Assembly: GCA_903821715.1 (NCBI GenBank)
Contig: CAIJMB010000138.1
Coordinates: 1 to 10,905, forward strand
DNA: 10,905 nt
From: an uncultured Flavobacteriales bacterium
Lineage (GTDB): Bacteria > Bacteroidota > Bacteroidia > Flavobacteriales > Schleiferiaceae
Reading direction: 5' to 3'
Part shown: piece by piece, positions 7,403 to 10,905 of the stretch
How positions within the stretch are numbered: the first letter of the stretch is position 1
Layout of the letters: each line of letters starts with the position of its first letter
The notes under the pieces: model-generated
The model's database searches: none
What the model was told of the DNA's origin: nothing
Seen by the model: only the letters and a program-made list of their open reading frames with translations
Position numbers and translations under genes: made by a program

Positions 7403-7656
7403 CGCAGCAATAAGGAGGCGAGTACGAGCAATCCGACGGCAATCCCAGCCATTCGAACGAATTGACTTCTGCCTGATGGGGCGGTGGTTCGTTTTGCAGA
7501 CCAAGCTTGGTGAAGTCGCTCTTTGCGGGCCTCCGCACTTTGAGGGGCATCTGAACCAAGCTGTGCTAAGCGTTCTTTGCGCTCGTCGTAGTAGCGGTGC
7601 TGGAGTTGGTATCCGCGCGGCGTGCGCTGATTTTTAAACAGTGAAAAAAACGCCAT
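7399..7656 (-). CDS. Small conserved-type membrane protein, first gene of the mutL operon
   Basis: An 85-residue protein with a charged N-terminal half and one C-terminal membrane segment (about 69-84, GIAVGLLVLASLLL), so probably anchored with its N-terminus in the cytoplasm. It contains RGYQLQHRYYDERKERLAQL (14-33); a YYDERKE-like stretch is, from memory, typical of small proteins found next to mutL in Flavobacteriales. Relatives are sometimes labelled riboflavin synthase subunit beta only because ribH lies nearby; nothing in this sequence supports that activity. Its TGA overlaps the mutL ATG (ATGA, 7399-7402), so mutL translation is probably coupled to it. A TACCTTTG box sits 7 bases before its ATG. 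Function unknown. Confidence 0.8.
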   Translation of the reverse strand: MAFFSLFKNQRTPRGYQLQHRYYDERKERLAQLGSDAPQSAEARKERLHQAWSAKRTTAPSGRSQFVRMAGIAVGLLVLASLLLR

Positions 7657-7663
7657 AGTCCCC

Positions 7664-7671
7664 CAAAGGTA
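7664..7671 (-). promoter_or_regulatory. Promoter -7 box for the mutL operon
   Basis: On the minus strand this reads TACCTTTG, an exact match to the Bacteroidetes TAnnTTTG box, followed by GGGGACT and then the ATG at 7656. The seven-base gap implies transcription starting at or very near the start codon of the small membrane protein. No clear TTG-type -33 element is seen. This is the only promoter candidate I see for the five-gene operon. Confidence 0.65.
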
Positions 7672-7687
7672 CCGCGATTTTTTGGCC

Positions 7688-7694
7688 TACTTTG
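7688..7694 (+). promoter_or_regulatory. Promoter -7 box for the GH3/serine hydrolase operon
   Basis: TACTTTG, a TAnnTTTG-like box one base short in the spacer, is followed by GGGGTA and the ATG at 7701. It is the mirror of the opposite promoter with one base deleted. As with the other boxes here, the distance to the start codon leaves almost no room for an untranslated leader. Confidence 0.5.
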
Positions 7695-7700
7695 GGGGTA

Positions 7701-10400
7701 ATGATTTCACCTCGCAGTATTTGGACGGCGTTGCTTTGCAGCGCATTGACGCACAGCGCAGTGCATGCGCAAAACCTCGACCAGCAACTCGGTCAGCTCA
7801 TCATGGTGGCGGGCTACAGCAACAAGGGCTCGGCCGAAATTGACCGCCTCGAGGCCATGGTGCGCCGCGGTGAGGTGGGCGGAATCATTTGGATGCAAGG
7901 CGGCCCTGAACGCCAGCGGGCGGCCATTGCGCGGTTGCAAAAGGTTGCGATAAAGAACATCCCATTGATGATGTCCCAAGATGCAGAATGGGGCGCCGCA
8001 ATGCGACTGGACAGTCTGCCGCGCCTCACGTGGCCGTTGACCTTGGGGGCCACAGGCGACACAGGGCTCGCGCGCCGATACGGCCGCGCTTTGGCCACCG
8101 AATCGCGCATGCTCGGCATACACGTCAACTTTTCGCCCGTCGTCGACGTCAATACCAACCCGCGTAACCCCATCATCGGCCAGCGCGCGCTGGGTAGCGA
8201 TCCGCACCGCGTCGCTCTGCTCGCCAAAGCACAAATTCGCGGAATGGAGCAGGCCGGAGTCATGGCCTGCGTCAAGCACTTTCCAGGCCACGGCGACACC
8301 GAATCCGACAGTCACCACACCCTGCCCACGGTGGGGCGTCCGCTTCACGAGCTCCGTCGCCTTGATCTGGCCCCGTTTGCGGCCACGTTTGACGTGGGTG
8401 TCGGTTCGGTCATGGTGGCGCACGTCAACGTTCCGGCGCTTGACGCCAGCGGAACCCCGGCCTCGCTGAGCAAGGCCGTGGTCACCCACTGGATGCGCGA
8501 CAGTCTGAAGTACGACGGACTCAGCTTTACCGACGCCCTGAACATGAAGGGGGTGGCGCAAGATCTTGCCCCCGGTGAACTCGAAGTCCGCGCCTTTGAG
8601 GCGGGCCACGACGTACTCCTCTTTGTGGGTAATCCGCGTGCCGCCATCATCGCCCTCAAGGCCGCGGTGCGAAGCGGACGCATTGATTCGGTTGAGGTTC
8701 ACCGCCGCTACCTGCGCATCATCGACGCGAAAATGCGTTGGGACTGTGCTGCGCCGCTTCCGCCCGCCAACTACGACGCCCAGCGCGCCGAATGGGATGC
8801 CCTGCGCCGCGAAATCTACACCCAGGCGTTCACCGCCGTGAAGCCGGCTCCCGCCTGCGATGCCGTAGAGTTTGTGGGTGAAGGAACCCCGCCCGCAGGG
8901 CTCCGTGCCGCCACTTCGGCAGACCAACGCGTGGTACTGATTTTTGGACCGTCGACGTCAACCGCCTGGAAGAAGGGCGCGTGGACCGAAGAAATGAAGG
9001 CCACACTCGCCAACCACCGTGCTGCGGGTCGAAAGGTATCTGTGGTGCACCTTGGCAATCCCTATGGCCTGCGCGGTCAACCCGTCGAAGACCTCGAAGG
9101 GCTGTGGGTGGGTTACGAGAATGCCCCCGAAACGCGCGAACTCGCAGTACGCGTGGCCAAGGGACAGCAGGCCGCTCCGGGAAGCCTGCCGGTCAGCGGA
9201 ATTCCGGTACCTAAGTTTTGGTCAGAAGCAACCCCTGAGCAAGCTGGATTTGCCCCTGATCTCGCTGCCCAAATCGCGGCCGTTGTGCAGCGCGGAATCG
9301 ACGCCAATGCCTACCCAGGATGCCAGGTTGTGGTTGCCCGCCATGGGGACCTCGTGCACAACCGAGCCTACGGAAGTACTGACGGATCCACCCCCGCAAC
9401 TCCTGAGACATGGTACGACGTGGCCTCGGTGACCAAAATCCTCGCGAGCGTTCCGCTGCTCCTGCGCGCTGAAAGTGAAGTCCAAGGAGGCTTTACGTCG
9501 CGTCGAATGGAAGAGCTACTGCCTGAGCTCAAAGGTTCCGCCATCGGGCGCGCCACCGCCGCAGACGTCCTCGCGCACCAGTCGGGGCTTCCGGCGTGGC
9601 TTCCGTTTTACAAGCCCATGCTCCGCCAAGATGGTGGCTTTGACCACCGCTACCTGCGAACCGTGCGAGACACGGTGTACCGACTGCCTGTGGCGCCCGG
9701 AATCTGGGCAGCCGACTGGATGCACGACACACTGATTGCGCGGATTGCGCGGGCACCCCTTGGCCCGAAGTCCTACCTGTACAGCGACCTTGGTTACTAC
9801 CTCTTTCAGCGCTACCTCGAACGCCGCGACGGCCGAAGCATAGAGCGCCAGCTCGAGGACGACTGGTTTGCGCCCATCGGGGCATCGCTTGCCTACAATC
9901 CATCGCGCGACCTGCCGATTGCGCCCACTGAAAATGACCGCAGCTTTCGCCGCCAGCAGTTGCGCGGAACCGTGCACGACCAAGGAGCCGCCCTGCTCGG
10001 AGGCGTCGCGGGCCACGCCGGAATCTTTGGCACCGCCGAGGGAGTGGCGCGCATGATGCAGCTCTTTCTCAACGAGGGCCAGGCCAATGGATTAAACTTC
10101 GCCAATAAGGCATCTATTCAGCGCTTTACCGCCTGCCACGCCTGCGACCAGGGGAACCGCCGCGGACTCGGTTTTGACAAACCCCAGCTCGAGGGCAGCG
10201 GCCCCACCTGCCTGTGCGTGAGTCCGCGCAGCTTCGGCCACACCGGATTCACCGGTACCTTTGCCTGGGCCGACCCCGATTCCGGAATCGTTCTGGTGTT
10301 TTTATCCAACCGTGTCTATCCCGATGCCAGCGTCAACAAACTCGCCCAAATGGGCATTCGCACCCAGCTTCAAGAAGTGGTGCAAAGCGCTCTGCGCTAG
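7701..10400 (+). CDS. Exported GH3 beta-N-acetylglucosaminidase fused to a beta-lactamase-family serine hydrolase
   Basis: An 899-residue protein with a signal peptide (1-23, cleavage after SAVHA). Domain 1 (about 25-345) is a NagZ-type GH3: KHFPGHGDTESDSHHTLP (192-209) carries the Asp203-His205 acid/base dyad and SFTDALNMKG (275-284) the nucleophile Asp278. It should release GlcNAc from peptidoglycan fragments. Domain 2 (about 345-500) is a short GH3 C-terminal-like domain ending VGYENAPETRELAVRVAKG and LPVSG. Domain 3 (about 510-895) is a class-C beta-lactamase/esterase fold: nucleophile Ser576 in SVTK (576-579), Tyr694 in YSDLGY, HTGFTG (847-852). It resembles AmiE-type amidases that remove peptide from MurNAc; the substrate is inferred. 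ATG 7701 is preferred to TTG 7692, which lies in the promoter box. Cysteines 812, 815, 837 and 839 near the HTG motif are unusual. Confidence 0.92.
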   Translation: MISPRSIWTALLCSALTHSAVHAQNLDQQLGQLIMVAGYSNKGSAEIDRLEAMVRRGEVGGIIWMQGGPERQRAAIARLQKVAIKNIPLMMSQDAEWGAAMRLDSLPRLTWPLTLGATGDTGLARRYGRALATESRMLGIHVNFSPVVDVNTNPRNPIIGQRALGSDPHRVALLAKAQIRGMEQAGVMACVKHFPGHGDTESDSHHTLPTVGRPLHELRRLDLAPFAATFDVGVGSVMVAHVNVPALDASGTPASLSKAVVTHWMRDSLKYDGLSFTDALNMKGVAQDLAPGELEVRAFEAGHDVLLFVGNPRAAIIALKAAVRSGRIDSVEVHRRYLRIIDAKMRWDCAAPLPPANYDAQRAEWDALRREIYTQAFTAVKPAPACDAVEFVGEGTPPAGLRAATSADQRVVLIFGPSTSTAWKKGAWTEEMKATLANHRAAGRKVSVVHLGNPYGLRGQPVEDLEGLWVGYENAPETRELAVRVAKGQQAAPGSLPVSGIPVPKFWSEATPEQAGFAPDLAAQIAAVVQRGIDANAYPGCQVVVARHGDLVHNRAYGSTDGSTPATPETWYDVASVTKILASVPLLLRAESEVQGGFTSRRMEELLPELKGSAIGRATAADVLAHQSGLPAWLPFYKPMLRQDGGFDHRYLRTVRDTVYRLPVAPGIWAADWMHDTLIARIARAPLGPKSYLYSDLGYYLFQRYLERRDGRSIERQLEDDWFAPIGASLAYNPSRDLPIAPTENDRSFRRQQLRGTVHDQGAALLGGVAGHAGIFGTAEGVARMMQLFLNEGQANGLNFANKASIQRFTACHACDQGNRRGLGFDKPQLEGSGPTCLCVSPRSFGHTGFTGTFAWADPDSGIVLVFLSNRVYPDASVNKLAQMGIRTQLQEVVQSALR

Positions 10401-10881
10401 CCTCTTGCTCGTGGCTTCGCCTGCGGTTTATGCTCAGGCACAAATTGGCCAACAAAGTTTTTCCACCGACAGCTTGGCGGTTACCTACTTCGGAACCGGT
10501 AAGCCCCGCATCATCGCCTCGTACCGCGACGGCCTGCTGCACGGTCCGACCTTTGAGTACCACGCCTCGGGTCAAATCAACGGAATCACTCACTACTACG
10601 ACGGCGAAAAGACCGGAGAACAAAAAATGTTTGACCAAGCTGGCCGCTTGATTTGGGCAAAGAACTGGCAGTCCGACCGAATGCACGGCGAAGAGCGCCT
10701 CTACTACCAAGACGGCCAAATTCAGTCACGTGCTGAGTGGCGCAACAACCAAAAGCACGGAACCACCACCTTCTACTACGAACTCGGTGGCGTTGCGGCC
10801 GAAATCCAGTACCAGTTTGGCGAGCAAGTCAGCTCGACCTACTACGACGAAGAGGGTAATGTGAAAAAAAACAACCTCTGA
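10324..10881 (+). CDS. Exported MORN-repeat protein (YwqK-like)
   Basis: About 185 residues with a signal sequence (KKWCKALCASLLLVASPAVY, then AQ) and five to six MORN_2-type repeats of 23-24 residues: units begin near TFEYHASGQINGI, KMFDQAGRLIW, RLYYQDGQIQSR, TFYYELGGVAAE and TYYDEEGN. Databases often call such proteins YwqK family antitoxin, but with an export signal and no toxin partner that role is unlikely; a surface or periplasmic binding or scaffold function is only a guess. The start is uncertain. ATG 10324 is the last in-frame ATG before the signal core; it leaves a long N-region and a 77-base overlap with the upstream gene. A TTG at 10405 would cut the signal. Translation may depend on ribosomes finishing the GH3 gene. 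The TGA overlaps the next ATG by one base (TGATG). Confidence 0.75.
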   Translation: MPASTNSPKWAFAPSFKKWCKALCASLLLVASPAVYAQAQIGQQSFSTDSLAVTYFGTGKPRIIASYRDGLLHGPTFEYHASGQINGITHYYDGEKTGEQKMFDQAGRLIWAKNWQSDRMHGEERLYYQDGQIQSRAEWRNNQKHGTTTFYYELGGVAAEIQYQFGEQVSSTYYDEEGNVKKNNL

Positions 10882-10905
10882 TGCGCATTGGAATCGTCTG
10901 CCACC
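10881..10905 (+). CDS. bshA: Start of probable bshA, N-acetyl-alpha-D-glucosaminyl L-malate synthase (partial)
   Basis: Eight codons are visible: MRIGIVCH. This matches the usual start of Bacteroidetes and Firmicutes BshA (MKIGIVCYPTFGGSG-like), a GT4 glycosyltransferase that joins GlcNAc from UDP-GlcNAc to L-malate in the first step of bacillithiol synthesis. Other GT4 enzymes can start similarly, so the call is tentative. It begins inside the stop codon of the MORN gene (TGATG), so it should belong to the same operon. Confidence 0.5.

Larger units (their letters stand above)
7660..7698. repeat. Mirror-image inverted repeat containing both divergent promoter boxes
   Basis: CCCCCAAAG (7660-7668) and CTTTGGGGG (7690-7698) are a perfect 9-bp inverted repeat 21 bases apart. 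Each arm includes the TTTG of a -7 box and the first bases after it, so the two promoters are almost exact reflections (TACCTTTGGGGG and TACTTTGGGGG). Between them lies an A+T-rich core GATTTTTTGG. It may be a shared regulator site or simply two similar promoters. Confidence 0.6.

Noticed and set aside
7403..7504. N-terminal extension of mutL (34 codons)
   Set aside because: It lies within the small membrane protein gene; MutL proteins begin close to the ATPase domain as at 7402, and the ATGA overlap supports that start.
7399..7656. Riboflavin synthase beta subunit
   Set aside because: The protein is far too short and has a membrane span; no lumazine or riboflavin synthase motif is present.
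7707..8927. 406-codon open frame on the minus strand opposite the GH3 domain
   Set aside because: It lies wholly antisense to a gene with clear catalytic motifs; long antisense frames are common in G+C-rich genes, and its translation shows no recognisable domain.
10324..10881. Reading the MORN protein as an antitoxin of a toxin-antitoxin pair
   Set aside because: It has an export signal and no small toxin gene beside it; the name comes from database transfer of the YwqK label.
1..10905. Defence island, mobile element, CRISPR array, tRNA or rRNA
   Set aside because: No arrays of repeats, transposase or integrase motifs, tRNA-like folds or rRNA sequence were seen; gene order and codon use look uniform and housekeeping.

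Overview
The window looks like a piece of chromosome from a G+C-rich member of the Bacteroidetes (Bacteroidota), probably of the order Flavobacteriales. Four things point there. Three of the four gene-start regions in the two divergent intergenic gaps carry a TAnnTTTG-like -7 box (the Bacteroidetes promoter element). The starts lack convincing Shine-Dalgarno sites. The gene set small membrane protein - mutL - rhomboid - rhomboid (with a DUF6576-like tail) - membrane endonuclease/phosphatase is typical of that order. The visible start of the last gene resembles BshA, the bacillithiol enzyme found in Bacteroidetes and Firmicutes. Coding density is very high: no gene-free stretch is longer than about 45 bases. 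I see no tRNA, rRNA, CRISPR, insertion sequence or prophage signal.

Layout. (1) 1-1408, minus strand: mtaB (tRNA ms2t6A methylthiotransferase), followed through an ATGA overlap by the first 21 codons of an unrecognised gene that leaves the window. (2) 1451-3085, plus strand: a stand-alone family 5 (peptide-type) solute-binding lipoprotein, divergent from mtaB across 42 bases. (3) 3075-3113: an 11-bp perfect inverted repeat that holds the stop codons of two convergent genes. (4) 3103-7656, minus strand: a tightly packed five-gene operon read as small membrane protein, mutL, rhomboid 1, rhomboid 2, membrane-anchored endonuclease/exonuclease/phosphatase (EEP) protein. (5) 7657-7700: a 44-base divergent promoter with mirror-image -7 boxes. 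(6) 7701-10905, plus strand: an exported GH3 N-acetylglucosaminidase/serine-hydrolase fusion, a MORN-repeat (YwqK-like) exported protein that starts inside it, and the start of a probable bshA joined by TGATG.

How the genes fit together. The minus operon joins mismatch repair to intramembrane proteolysis, a conserved but functionally unexplained neighbourhood. The plus operon is led by a protein that fuses, in one chain, the two activities encoded by the adjacent nagZ (ybbD) and amiE (ybbE) genes of Bacillus subtilis. It would strip N-acetylglucosamine and peptide from cell-wall fragments outside the cytoplasm, and it sits next to a gene that probably uses UDP-GlcNAc for bacillithiol.

Most notable observations: -7 boxes placed only 6-7 bases before three start codons, which predicts near-leaderless mRNAs; a MutL whose C-terminal metal-binding endonuclease motifs appear lost; the symmetric CTAG-rich convergent junction; and a four-cysteine cluster next to the serine-hydrolase active-site motif. 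I see no clearly unprecedented gene system; the window is mostly housekeeping with some unusual details.
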